Shown: positions 54,934 to 63,725 of the stretch, one piece after another
How positions within the stretch are numbered: the stretch's first letter is position 1
How the letters are laid out: every line of letters starts with the position of its first letter
Source of the DNA: Bacillus sp. T3
GTDB taxonomy: Bacteria; Bacillota; Bacilli; Bacillales; Cytobacillaceae
DNA: 64,000 nucleotides
Reading direction: 5' to 3'
Assembly: GCF_033449965.1 (NCBI RefSeq)
Contig: NZ_CP137761.1
Span: forward strand, 186,001 to 250,000
Made by a program: the position numbers and the translations under genes
The notes under the pieces: model-generated
Told to the model about the DNA's origin: nothing
What the model saw: the letters and a program-made list of their open reading frames with translations, nothing else
Databases searched by the model: none

Positions 54934-55289
54934 GTGATTAACATAACCATTCCAAAACCAAATGTAATCATAAACAAACAGGACAATCCGGAGCAAAGTA
55001 ATATTTATGGATTTACTGATTTTCATCTTATCCCAAGAGATAAGGGTGGGATTTTCTTATTTTACAATCAGAATAATAAGTTATTGTTCGTAGGGAAGGC
55101 AAGAAAGCTAAGACCAAGAATAAAAAGACATTTTGAGGATAGTGTTTCCCGATAAAAAATCATCGTGATGAAGTCACGAAAATTGAAGTTTATGTAGTTG
55201 ATGAACCAGTACATAGAGAAATCTACGAAACCTACATCATTAATGAACTAAAATCCATGTACAATATCGACAAGGTGTTTTTTAAGTAA
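54934..55289 (+). CDS. GIY-YIG-type nuclease-fold protein (frameshifted near 55148)
   Basis: GTG start with AAGGAG upstream. GIFLFYNQNNKLLFVGKARKLR is close to the GIY-YIG core, followed by RIKRHF. The frame ends early at 55155. Adding one C to the CCC run at 55148-55150 joins it to SPIKNHRDEVTKIEVYVVDE and PVHREIYETYIINEL, ending at 55289 (about 118 residues). Such small proteins resemble the UvrC N-terminal nuclease domain, but their substrate is unknown. Confidence 0.72.
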
Positions 55290-55359
55290 AATACAAACAA
55301 GTATAACAGCAGTCAAGTTATCTAAAGGCAATAGGTACTGTCAACTAAGACCATATCTA

Positions 55360-56352
55360 TTGCTTTTTATATTTGATGGATTAAAGGATGAGAACGAATT
55401 GGATAGGACAAACCATAAACAACCAATCTTTATCTATACATATGCTAGTTATGAAAATGAACGCTCCTTATGCGAATTAGAAATGCGCTCATTTTTCAGC
55501 CAGGATTCGCAAACAGGCATATTGGAAAGCTATCTAAAAATAGACCCAAGTCGAAGTCCGTTCATAAAAGAAAGAATGGCAGTCATTTTTACCGAAAAGA
55601 GCCTTGAAAATCTGATTAAAAAGGTAGAAACACTTTCTTTGCGTAACGGGGAAACCTTTAAGGTGAAATATGTTAAAACGAACGAACAAACTGAATTAGA
55701 GGGATTTGCTAGCCGTAGAGCAATTGAACGAGAAATCGGTTTACACATAAATGGCCAAGCTGACCTCGAGCAACCAAATCGAAAATTTGGCGTCATGCAT
55801 TTAAAAGGAAATTGGATATTTGGTGACTATGTTAAAAGTGAGTCCGTTTGGTTTCGTCATCAACAGAAGCCCCATAGCTATTCGACTGCACTGAACACCC
55901 GTGTCGCTAGAGCAGTTGCCAATATCGCTATCCCAGACCCAGGTGGAATAAAAGCAATTGATCCTTGTTGTGGGATTGGAACTGTACTTGTTGAAGCCTT
56001 ATCCATGGGGATTAATATCGTCGGTAGTGATAGAAACCCGCTGATTCTTAAGGGAACGAGAGAGAATATTGACCATTTTGGATATCGTTGTGAAGTCAAA
56101 TTAGCAGATATTCGTGATATCACCGAGCATTATGATGTGGCGATTATTGATTTACCTTACAATTTATGTTCTGTTATTACAACGGAGGAGCAGCTCGAAA
56201 TGCTCCAAAGTGCGCGTAAGTTTGCTAACAAAGTGGTTATCGTAACGGTTGAACCAATCGATGAAATCCTTGCTAATGCAGGGTTCGAAATAATCGATCG
56301 AGCTGCTGTAAAGAAAGGTTCTTTTACACGCGAAGTGATCGTATGTATATGA
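55360..56352 (+). CDS. TRM11-like SAM-dependent RNA methyltransferase
   Basis: Up to 330 residues. The start is uncertain: TTG 55399 (LDRTNHKQPIFIY) may be the real one because homologues begin near FIYTYASYENERSLCELEM. The C-terminal Rossmann methyltransferase domain shows AIDPCCGIGTVLVEALSMG and the catalytic DLPYNL (DPPY-like N6/N2 amino-methyltransferase motif). The arrangement of N-terminal THUMP-like and C-terminal MTase domains suggests guanosine-N2 methylation of tRNA. The nearby GIY-YIG gene may be co-transcribed. Confidence 0.82.
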   Translation: MLFIFDGLKDENELDRTNHKQPIFIYTYASYENERSLCELEMRSFFSQDSQTGILESYLKIDPSRSPFIKERMAVIFTEKSLENLIKKVETLSLRNGETFKVKYVKTNEQTELEGFASRRAIEREIGLHINGQADLEQPNRKFGVMHLKGNWIFGDYVKSESVWFRHQQKPHSYSTALNTRVARAVANIAIPDPGGIKAIDPCCGIGTVLVEALSMGINIVGSDRNPLILKGTRENIDHFGYRCEVKLADIRDITEHYDVAIIDLPYNLCSVITTEEQLEMLQSARKFANKVVIVTVEPIDEILANAGFEIIDRAAVKKGSFTREVIVCI

Positions 56353-56390
56353 ATGCTATTGAACTATATTATTTCCAGGGAAAGAATAGG

Positions 56391-56438
56391 AAAAAGCCCT
56401 AAGAGAAGGAGCTTGATCACTCTTCATTAGGGCTTTAT
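56391..56438. terminator. Bidirectional terminator between methyltransferase and gntT2
   Basis: AAAGCCCTAAGAGAAG pairs with CTCTTCATTAGGGCTTTA across a short loop. Confidence 0.8.
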
Positions 56439-56496
56439 TGTGAAATGCTAAAGTAGTGAATTAATCGCTTTCATTTGAAGAGACTTGAAAAATATC

Positions 56497-57843
56497 TTAT
56501 ACAAACAAACTTAGTAATAAGATAAACCCTAATCCAGCTACAGAAATAATCGTCTCAAGCAAGGTCCATGTCGCAAAGGTTTCCTTCATCGATAAACCAA
56601 AGTACTCTTTAAACATCCAGAAACCAGCATCATTTACGTGTGAAGCAATTAAGCTTCCTGCACCTGTTGCGAGCACCACTAAAGCCAGGTTAACATCTGA
56701 ATGGCCGAGCATTGGGATTACCAAACCAGCCGTTGTTAATGCTGCGACAGTGGCAGACCCTAATGAAATACGTAGAATTGCTGCAATAATCCAAGCAAGT
56801 AGGATCGGTGATAAAGACGTTCCTTTGAATAATTCAGCGACATAATCACCAACGCCGCCGTTAATTAATACTTGCTTGAAGGCACCGCCGCCGCCAATGA
56901 TTAGCAGCATCATCCCAATATGAGTAATCGCGGTTGTACAAGATTCCATTACGGTTTTGATTGGGATTTTTCTAGCCAAGCCCATGGTATAAACTGCAAC
57001 CATTAGGGAGATTAACATCGAAGTACCCGCATCTCCGATAAATCGAATCATAGCTAGGAAACTATTATCTTCAAACCCGATTGTTTTTTGAAGCAACGTA
57101 ATAATTGTGGCAATCGACATTAAAATAACAGGAAGTAATGCCGTAAAAACACTGATTCCAAAGCCTGGAGTGTCTTCAAGCTTGAAAGTTTTTTGTTCTC
57201 CCAAAGAAGCAATACTGCCTGTTTTAGTAAACGATGCAGGAACAAGCCTTTTCGCGATCTTCGTAAAGACTGGCCCAGCTAGAAAAACAGTTGGAACAGC
57301 AATAATGAAACCATAAAGTAAAACTTCGCCAATGTTTGCACCATACTCCCCGGCGATCACCGTTGGTCCTGGGTGTGGCGGTAAGAAGCCGTGTGTGACT
57401 GATAAGGCAGCTGTCATCGGAATCCCAAGGTACAAAATTGAAATCTTTAATTCTTTTGAAATCGCAAATACGATCGGAATCAACAAAACTAAACCGACTT
57501 CAAAAAATAGAGCAACGCCGATAATAAATGAAGCAGCCACAACCGCCCATTGAATATTCTTCTCGCCGAATTTATTCACAAGCGTCATCGCAATTCGTTG
57601 TGCACCGCCAGAATCAGCGATCAGTTTTCCTAACATCGCACCAAGACCAAAGATTAAGGCTAAGTGTCCGAGCGTTCCGCCGAGTCCTGCTTCAATGGTC
57701 TTAACAACTTCCTCTAATGGCATCCCCAGTGCTAAAGCAACGCCAAACGAAACGATAATGAGTGAAATAAACGTATTAAGTTTTAGACCCATGATTAATA
57801 GAAGTAATGCTAAAATCCCTATTGCTACTATAATTAATGGCAT
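56497..57843 (-). CDS. gntT: Gluconate permease, copy 2
   Basis: 448 residues, GntP family, with GGGGGAATTA upstream of ATG 57843. By my count it differs from copy 1 at six residues, and long DNA stretches are base-identical. Similarity falls off at the first 15 codons and stops at the stop codon. It is third gene of a gntR–gntK–gntT operon on the minus strand, the layout of the B. subtilis gnt operon without gntZ. Confidence 0.95.
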   Translation of the reverse strand: MPLIIVAIGILALLLLIMGLKLNTFISLIIVSFGVALALGMPLEEVVKTIEAGLGGTLGHLALIFGLGAMLGKLIADSGGAQRIAMTLVNKFGEKNIQWAVVAASFIIGVALFFEVGLVLLIPIVFAISKELKISILYLGIPMTAALSVTHGFLPPHPGPTVIAGEYGANIGEVLLYGFIIAVPTVFLAGPVFTKIAKRLVPASFTKTGSIASLGEQKTFKLEDTPGFGISVFTALLPVILMSIATIITLLQKTIGFEDNSFLAMIRFIGDAGTSMLISLMVAVYTMGLARKIPIKTVMESCTTAITHIGMMLLIIGGGGAFKQVLINGGVGDYVAELFKGTSLSPILLAWIIAAILRISLGSATVAALTTAGLVIPMLGHSDVNLALVVLATGAGSLIASHVNDAGFWMFKEYFGLSMKETFATWTLLETIISVAGLGFILLLSLFV

Positions 57844-57865
57844 ATTAATTCCCCCGTATAGCTTT

Positions 57866-59407
57866 CTAGTTGTGTTGGATTAAACTTCTTTGATAATTTG
57901 CTATCCTTGTATAATCATCTTCTAATAGTCTGGATAAGTTAATAAAAATTGGTAGCAGTTGCCTGTATTCCTTTGCTGCCTCTTCTATAGGTGTATGTTT
58001 AAAAGTGCTACCCACCATTTCCGAAACGATTTCAAACGAATCTATTTTTCCAGTTGCATATAAACCTAAAATACAAGCACCGAGGCAAGAACTTTCATAG
58101 CTTTCGGGTACAACAACTTCAGATTCAAATATATCCGCCATCATTTGGCGCCATACATTTGAACGTGCGAAGCCTCCAGTTGCTTGAATCCGGGTGACAG
58201 GACCATCCATGCATTCGGTTAGCGCCAAAAATACAGTGTATAAATTATAGATAACACCTTCAAGCGCTGCGCGTATCATATGTTCCTTCTTATGGGACAT
58301 CGTTAGCCCAAAAAAGGAACCACGAACATTTGGATTCCATAAAGGGGCGCGTTCTCCTGCAAGGTATGGATGGAATAACAATCCATCAGACCCTGGTCTT
58401 ACTCGTTCTGCAATCCTGGTTAAAACATCGTATGGGTCAATCCCTAACCTTTTCGCTGTTTCAACCTCCGACGAGGCAAGTTCATCACGAATCCAGCGTA
58501 GGACCATCCCGCCATTGTTTACAGGACCACCAATGACCCAATGCTTTTCTGTAAGTGCATAACAAAAGATTCTTTCTTTTTCGTCTGTCTGCGGCTTATC
58601 GATAATCGTTCGAATCGCCCCGCTAGTCCCGATTGTAACAGCAATTTCTCCTTTTCGAATCGCATTGACACCTAGGTTAGATAGGACCCCATCACTGGCA
58701 CCAATCACGAATGGGGTAGTGGGATCGATTCCAATTTGGTTTGCTAATTCAGGCTGACAATGACTGAAAACCTTCGTAGTGGGGACAAGCTCGGACAATT
58801 GCTCTCGGAAGATGCCGGCAATCTTCAATGCCTCTTCATCCCAATCCAAGTTTTTAAGGTCCATCATGCCCATCGCAGAAGCGAGAGAATAATCGACAAC
58901 ATATTGATCAAAGAATTTTTTAAAAATGTATTCCTTAATCCCAATATACTTCTTCGCCTTGCTAGCAATTTCAGGCTGTTCATTGACAAGCCACGTGATT
59001 TTGCTTAAAGGTGACATCGGGTGAATCGGAGTGCCGGTTCGTTTATAAATCTCATGTCCATTAAGCTCAGTTTTTATTTTTTCAGACCATGCTTCACTTC
59101 GGTTATCGGCCCATGTAATACATGGTGTTAGTGGCTTGTCCTGTTCATCTATTGCAATTACACTGTGCATCGCACTGCTAAACGATATAAACGATAGTTT
59201 TTTTTCTGAATTTAGTTTCGTAATTTTTGAAATGGCTTTTAGGACTGCTTGAAATATCTCCTCTGGATTTTGTTCAGCTGTCGATATATCTGGTGTGTAT
59301 AGTGGGTAACCGATATTTTCTGTTTGGATGACTTCGCCTGCTTCGCTAAATAAAACAGCCTTTGTACTCGTCGTACCAATATCGACCCCTAACATATAGC
59401 TATTCAT
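57866..59407 (-). CDS. gntK: Gluconate kinase, FGGY family, copy 2
   Basis: 513 residues with all FGGY-family motifs: LGVDIGTTSTKAVLFSE, SFSSAMHSVIAIDEQ, VTIGTSGAIRTI and GGFARSNVWRQMMADIFESE. It phosphorylates gluconate. The start ATG lies inside the end of gntR (8-base overlap), so the two are translationally coupled. Clearly diverged from copy 1. Confidence 0.95.
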   Translation of the reverse strand: MNSYMLGVDIGTTSTKAVLFSEAGEVIQTENIGYPLYTPDISTAEQNPEEIFQAVLKAISKITKLNSEKKLSFISFSSAMHSVIAIDEQDKPLTPCITWADNRSEAWSEKIKTELNGHEIYKRTGTPIHPMSPLSKITWLVNEQPEIASKAKKYIGIKEYIFKKFFDQYVVDYSLASAMGMMDLKNLDWDEEALKIAGIFREQLSELVPTTKVFSHCQPELANQIGIDPTTPFVIGASDGVLSNLGVNAIRKGEIAVTIGTSGAIRTIIDKPQTDEKERIFCYALTEKHWVIGGPVNNGGMVLRWIRDELASSEVETAKRLGIDPYDVLTRIAERVRPGSDGLLFHPYLAGERAPLWNPNVRGSFFGLTMSHKKEHMIRAALEGVIYNLYTVFLALTECMDGPVTRIQATGGFARSNVWRQMMADIFESEVVVPESYESSCLGACILGLYATGKIDSFEIVSEMVGSTFKHTPIEEAAKEYRQLLPIFINLSRLLEDDYTRIANYQRSLIQHN

Positions 59408-60131
59408 TTTCCTGCTCGACTCCTTTAGACAGCAGCTGCTGTGACCTCCATAGGTCTTCTACTTTCCCTTGAACATCATCAAAGTTTTGATGTAACGACT
59501 GAATCATAAGAGTTCTATCTTTTGTTCGAATGGCTTCAATATATAACTCATGATTTTCCACAATTCGTGGAAAGTCATCATACTTTTCTTTAAAGCGAAC
59601 CCGCATCGATAATAGAATGAAGCCTTCCATTACAGGTTTTAAATTATTCCAGATCATATGGATGTAAGAATGACCAATGGCCCGAATAATCGTTTCATGG
59701 AATAAAACATCTTGATAGGAAAATTCATCAGCATCGTGATATTTGATCGCGACTTTCATCATTTCTAATATTTTGCTAAGATCCTTTACTAGTTCTTTCG
59801 TATCGATTCCTACGAGACGTTCGAATACAAAGGTTTCAATGAGTAATCGGACATCATAGATTTCTTCGATTTCCTTTTCCGTTAATCCAATCACAACGGC
59901 ACCCATTCGTTCTAATCGAATGATGTTTTCAGAAGCTAATATTTTTAATGCTTCTCGAATGGGAGAACGACTTACATTAAAATCGGCTGCTAATTTATTT
60001 TCAGAAAGGATGGCACCGCTTTCAATCATACCGGAAATAATTCTCATTCTAAGTTCATAGGTCACGCGGTCCCCTGCAGAAGCCTTTGCTAGCCACTTTT
60101 CAGGGTAGAGTAAATCCTTGGATTCTGACAT
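59400..60131 (-). CDS. gntR: GntR/FadR-family gluconate operon repressor
   Basis: About 243 residues from ATG 60131 (MSESKDLLYPEKWL), with AAAGAGGGTG upstream. N-terminal winged helix (NKLAADFNVSRSPIREALKIL) and C-terminal FCD domain. First gene of gntR–gntK–gntT. The palindrome TACTTGTATACAAGTA just upstream is the probable operator, lifted by gluconate. Confidence 0.92.
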   Translation of the reverse strand: MSESKDLLYPEKWLAKASAGDRVTYELRMRIISGMIESGAILSENKLAADFNVSRSPIREALKILASENIIRLERMGAVVIGLTEKEIEEIYDVRLLIETFVFERLVGIDTKELVKDLSKILEMMKVAIKYHDADEFSYQDVLFHETIIRAIGHSYIHMIWNNLKPVMEGFILLSMRVRFKEKYDDFPRIVENHELYIEAIRTKDRTLMIQSLHQNFDDVQGKVEDLWRSQQLLSKGVEQENE

Positions 60132-60160
60132 ACATTCACCCTCTTTCAAATATTCAAGTG

Positions 60161-60176
60161 TACTTGTATACAAGTA
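60161..60176. promoter_or_regulatory. Perfect palindromic GntR operator
   Basis: TACTTGTATACAAGTA is a 16-base perfect palindrome, 30 bases upstream of the gntR start. It has the TTGTATACAA core typical of GntR/FadR family operators. Confidence 0.75.
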
Positions 60177-60198
60177 TTATATCTGAAATTTGAATGAA

Positions 60199-60213
60199 TG
60201 CAAGCGCTTTACA
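60199..60213. promoter_or_regulatory. cre-like site upstream of gntR
   Basis: TGCAAGCGCTTTACA contains the perfect cre core AAGCGCTT. Catabolite repression by CcpA is known for Bacillus gnt operons. Confidence 0.55.
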
Positions 60214-60216
60214 TAA

Positions 60217-60249
60217 AAAAACCGCCTTCACTGAGAAGACGGTTTTTTT
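60217..60249 (-). terminator. Terminator of the chemoreceptor gene
   Basis: AAAAAACCGCCTTC pairs with GAAGACGGTTTTTT over a 5-base loop. Confidence 0.85.
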
Positions 60250-60253
60250 AATT

Positions 60254-62407
60254 CTATTTTAATGTTTTTACTTGTTCATTCACTTCATAAATAGCCTTTG
60301 CTACATCTTCTATTTCCTTAGTTTGAATTTCGATGCTGGCATCTAGCTCATTTACTTGATCTTTTATGTTCCATACCTCAGAGGAGATATCTTGACCATA
60401 TTTTGCCTGTTCATTCGTTGCGATCATAATTTGTTTGACCATCTCTTTAATACTAGTAATATTACGCACGATCTCTACAGAGGTAGATGCTTGTTCCCTA
60501 GTTGCATTGGTTACTGAATAAGATTGTTTTGACACGTTTTCAACAGCTTCAACTATTGCGCGTCCCCCTTTGGTTTGTTCGTTTGTGGCAATGGAGATTT
60601 GCTGAACCATGTCTTTCGTTTCGATAATTCCCTTAACAATTTCTTCAGCTGTAATCGTTTGTTCTTTTGTTGAATGGGTCATTTGTAGTGATTGACTTGT
60701 CACATTTCCGACCGCTTTCGTGATTAGTTTACTATTCAACTGTTGATCTTCAGTTTCTTTCGCAATTTGATTCATTTCCTCAGTTACTTGTGTAATTCCC
60801 TCGGAAATTTTCTGAATGGCTTGCTTCGTTTTATCAGCTAATTGATTTCCAACCGTAACTTTGTTGGAACCTACATTAATCGATGTCACAGCAGTGGCTG
60901 TTTCCGCCTGAATACCCTTGATTAAAATAGCTATTTCCTTTGTCGCCTGAGCAGAGCGTTCAGCCAGTTTCCGAACCTCATCAGCTACAACAGAAAATCC
61001 TTTTCCGTGTTCACCTGCACGAGCAGCTTCAATTGCGGCGTTCAGTGCTAATAGATTAGTTTGGTCCGCAATTTCATCAATAACGGCAATAATACTACCA
61101 ATTTCCTCTGCATTTTTGTCAAGGTTTTTCATCATAATACTTGCTTGATTAATTACTTGCGAAATATCCTGCATGCCGTTTAATGTTTCATTAAGGGAGA
61201 GTGTCCCTTCATATGCATCATTCATAACCGATTTGCTGAGCCCGTTAACTGTTTGAGCCCGTGCTGCAACCTGCTTGATTGAATCAATCATATCTGCAAC
61301 GGTTTTGGCTGTTTCCTCAGCCGTTTCGGTTAAGCCGATTGCGTTGTTACTAACCCCTTTAATTGAATTGCTCATCTGCTCAATGGCTGCAGAAATCTGT
61401 TCTACACCTGAACTTGCATTATCTGCATTTTTAGCAACCTGCTCAATAGAAGCCATCATTTCCTGAATAGCAGAGGATGATTCTCCAGCCGAAGATGCAA
61501 GGGTATCTGCGCTGCTTGCAACTAAGGAGACAGAGGCACTCATTTCTTCTACCGCGGCAGAGATTTCATCTACTCCAGATGACGTGATACTAGCACTACC
61601 AGCCACTTGTTGGATGGATTCAACTAATTCACTAACAGAATCACTTGCTTTATTCATCGAGACATCTAATTGTTGTGAACTTAGTGCAGTTTTATCAATT
61701 GATTTTTTAATTTCATCAACTGATTTATTAGTTACATCGACATTTTGGGCAAACCTTTTAACAGTACGAGAAATAAGGCGTGTTGTAAAGAATGCGATAA
61801 TAGTACTAAATATGGAGGCTGTAACGGATAGAATGAGAATCTCCCAGTTAAAGAAGTTTGCATCTTTAGTATTTTGCTTATGAGTATTTTGTGCATCAGC
61901 CTTTGCAGTCTTAGCAAGATCTTCAAGCGTATTATCCATTTCTTCATTAATTGAAGTTAACTTCTCAAGTTGTACATATAAAGGTGCATAGTCATTGCTG
62001 GTGGATACATCAAAGAATTGTGGGAGGAGTTGACCATATAAATTTGTACTCTTACTAAATTCATTGATTGTTTTCTTTGATTCTTGTGAAAATTTCAACT
62101 TTTCAAGCATCGTTATTTGGTCATGAACAGATTTCATTTCTGTTTCAATTTGTTTTTCAATTTCTATCTTTCGATCAATGTTTCGTTCAAAAGCATGCAT
62201 AATTATCTTTTGATCAATATGCGTGATGCTTTCTTTTAGCTTCGCGACTGAATCAATTTTTGGTACATTTACTTCCCCAATATAGGCTGTTTGGTCTCGA
62301 AGGTGGTTAACATTATTATAAGAAGTATTGGTAATTACAATGAAGAATAAAATAATGATAATGTAACTGCCCATTTGTTTCACATTCATTGATACTTTAC
62401 TAAACAT
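60254..62407 (-). CDS. Methyl-accepting chemotaxis protein
   Basis: 717 residues. TM1 at about 12-28 (YIIIILFFIVITNTSYN), a four-helix-bundle ligand-binding domain to about residue 185, TM2 (ILSVTASIFSTIIAFFTTRL), then a long cytoplasmic coiled coil. The signalling tip is intact: EIGSIIAVIDEIADQTNLLA, NAAIEAARAGEHGKGFSVVA. No ligand can be inferred from the sequence. It stands alone with its own terminator. Confidence 0.95.
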   Translation of the reverse strand: MFSKVSMNVKQMGSYIIIILFFIVITNTSYNNVNHLRDQTAYIGEVNVPKIDSVAKLKESITHIDQKIIMHAFERNIDRKIEIEKQIETEMKSVHDQITMLEKLKFSQESKKTINEFSKSTNLYGQLLPQFFDVSTSNDYAPLYVQLEKLTSINEEMDNTLEDLAKTAKADAQNTHKQNTKDANFFNWEILILSVTASIFSTIIAFFTTRLISRTVKRFAQNVDVTNKSVDEIKKSIDKTALSSQQLDVSMNKASDSVSELVESIQQVAGSASITSSGVDEISAAVEEMSASVSLVASSADTLASSAGESSSAIQEMMASIEQVAKNADNASSGVEQISAAIEQMSNSIKGVSNNAIGLTETAEETAKTVADMIDSIKQVAARAQTVNGLSKSVMNDAYEGTLSLNETLNGMQDISQVINQASIMMKNLDKNAEEIGSIIAVIDEIADQTNLLALNAAIEAARAGEHGKGFSVVADEVRKLAERSAQATKEIAILIKGIQAETATAVTSINVGSNKVTVGNQLADKTKQAIQKISEGITQVTEEMNQIAKETEDQQLNSKLITKAVGNVTSQSLQMTHSTKEQTITAEEIVKGIIETKDMVQQISIATNEQTKGGRAIVEAVENVSKQSYSVTNATREQASTSVEIVRNITSIKEMVKQIMIATNEQAKYGQDISSEVWNIKDQVNELDASIEIQTKEIEDVAKAIYEVNEQVKTLK

Positions 62408-62597
62408 ATTTGCTGCACCTCTTCTAGATTGCCAAAATTATTTGCTAGGAATAGCAATGCTAAACTAATAATATAGGTAAATATAACCACTAGTTATGAT
62501 AAAAATCACGCTTCTACAAAGGGGAAATCAATTTCAAGGAAAGTGACAAAGAATCATCATATTTTGTAAGAACAGAAAAATTGTTTTGAAAGATAAA

Positions 62598-62661
62598 TAA
62601 AAAACACTTAAGATTCCTGTTTGGTTTGTACTGACTAACCTACAGAATATCTAAAAAGTGT
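62598..62661 (-). terminator. Possible terminator of the PilZ gene
   Basis: AAACACTTAAGAT and ATCTAAAAAGTGTTT pair across about 35 bases, directly after the PilZ stop on the minus strand. Confidence 0.5.
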
Positions 62662-63018
62662 TTATTTTGTGTTTCTATAAAATTTATTATTATCTATAAA
62701 ATTATAATCAAATTTTACACCATATTCATTGAATTGATGGGGAAGCCTATTCTTACGAATAATTTTCCCGAAAAGTATAAGATTCTTATTATTAAGTACC
62801 ATTCTAATTTTATAGACAGCAATATAATTTATCGGAAATTCAATTTTATGGACAAATCGCAGTCCACTTGCACTCATATCAAGGACAAACATATCAATTG
62901 CTTTTCTATAATTGAACTCTTGATTAAATGCTTCGGTTACCAGTTCAATTGTAGCCGGAATACCTCTATTAAAATATGTTCGATTATATTCGCGCCGCCG
63001 ATTATAGGATTGGATCAT
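62662..63018 (-). CDS. PilZ-domain protein
   Basis: 118 residues. The c-di-GMP-binding motifs RRREYNR (RxxxR) and DMSASGLRF (DxSxxG) are present and correctly spaced. GGAGGAACACG lies upstream. Being divergent from pilin-like genes, it may tie their activity to c-di-GMP. That link is inference from position. Confidence 0.88.
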   Translation of the reverse strand: MIQSYNRRREYNRTYFNRGIPATIELVTEAFNQEFNYRKAIDMFVLDMSASGLRFVHKIEFPINYIAVYKIRMVLNNKNLILFGKIIRKNRLPHQFNEYGVKFDYNFIDNNKFYRNTK

Positions 63019-63259
63019 CGTGTTCCTCCTACACTAGATATTTTGAAATATTATAGCATTGTATTTTTTCCTTTGCAGCTATTATCGTTTCTATAATTGA
63101 TGCTTCTTAAAGAAAAGACGGATATAAAGAATTAAATTGTTACGAATTCGGAAAAATAAAACATAGGAGTGATAAGTCTATATATCCTTATCAAATATTT
63201 AGGTATAATAAATTAATTTGATAAATTTAAAAACTATATTATTTGAGGGGAAGGTTTAG

Positions 63260-63724
63260 GTGATTTTATTTAAAAGGCTAAAACCAAAAATAATGAACCA
63301 AGCTGGTCTAACACTAACAGAAATTTTGGTCTCCTTAGTACTCATATCAATTGTCCTGATTACGTTCTTTAGTTTTTTTAGTCAGACTACATTATTTTCC
63401 GGAAAAAATGAAGAAAGGCTAGTTGCGTTTCATTTAGCTACGAAAACATTAAATATCGTGGAAAGCAATTATAAAAATACATCCATCTCAAGTGATAATC
63501 TCTTATTAAGTTGTGGAAATTACCCCCTTGAATTAAAATCGGCTCTACAAGCCTCTACTTGTTATTATCATAATAACAATAAAAATTATTACCCAGAAAT
63601 TGTCTTATCAAAACAATTGGATATGCCTACCTTATACGTAATTCAAATTAAAATTTACAATTCTCCCAATAGTACAGAACGAAAACTACTTTCGGAAACT
63701 TATGGGTATGTAAGGGTGAAGTAA
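63260..63724 (+). CDS. Type IV prepilin-like protein
   Basis: 154 residues, GTG start with GAGGGGAAGG upstream. The short basic leader ends in the prepilin peptidase motif QAGLTLTEILVSL, with the conserved Glu at +5, followed by a hydrophobic helix (LVLISIVLITFFSFF). It is probably a minor (pseudo)pilin. Its stop is 1 base before the next gene. Confidence 0.88.
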   Translation: MILFKRLKPKIMNQAGLTLTEILVSLVLISIVLITFFSFFSQTTLFSGKNEERLVAFHLATKTLNIVESNYKNTSISSDNLLLSCGNYPLELKSALQASTCYYHNNNKNYYPEIVLSKQLDMPTLYVIQIKIYNSPNSTERKLLSETYGYVRVK

Positions 63725-63725
63725 G

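Noticed and set aside
54798..54986. Minus-strand 62-residue ORF overlapping the GIY-YIG gene start
   Set aside because: It runs through the terminator hairpin and the start of the GIY-YIG gene, with no ribosome binding site.
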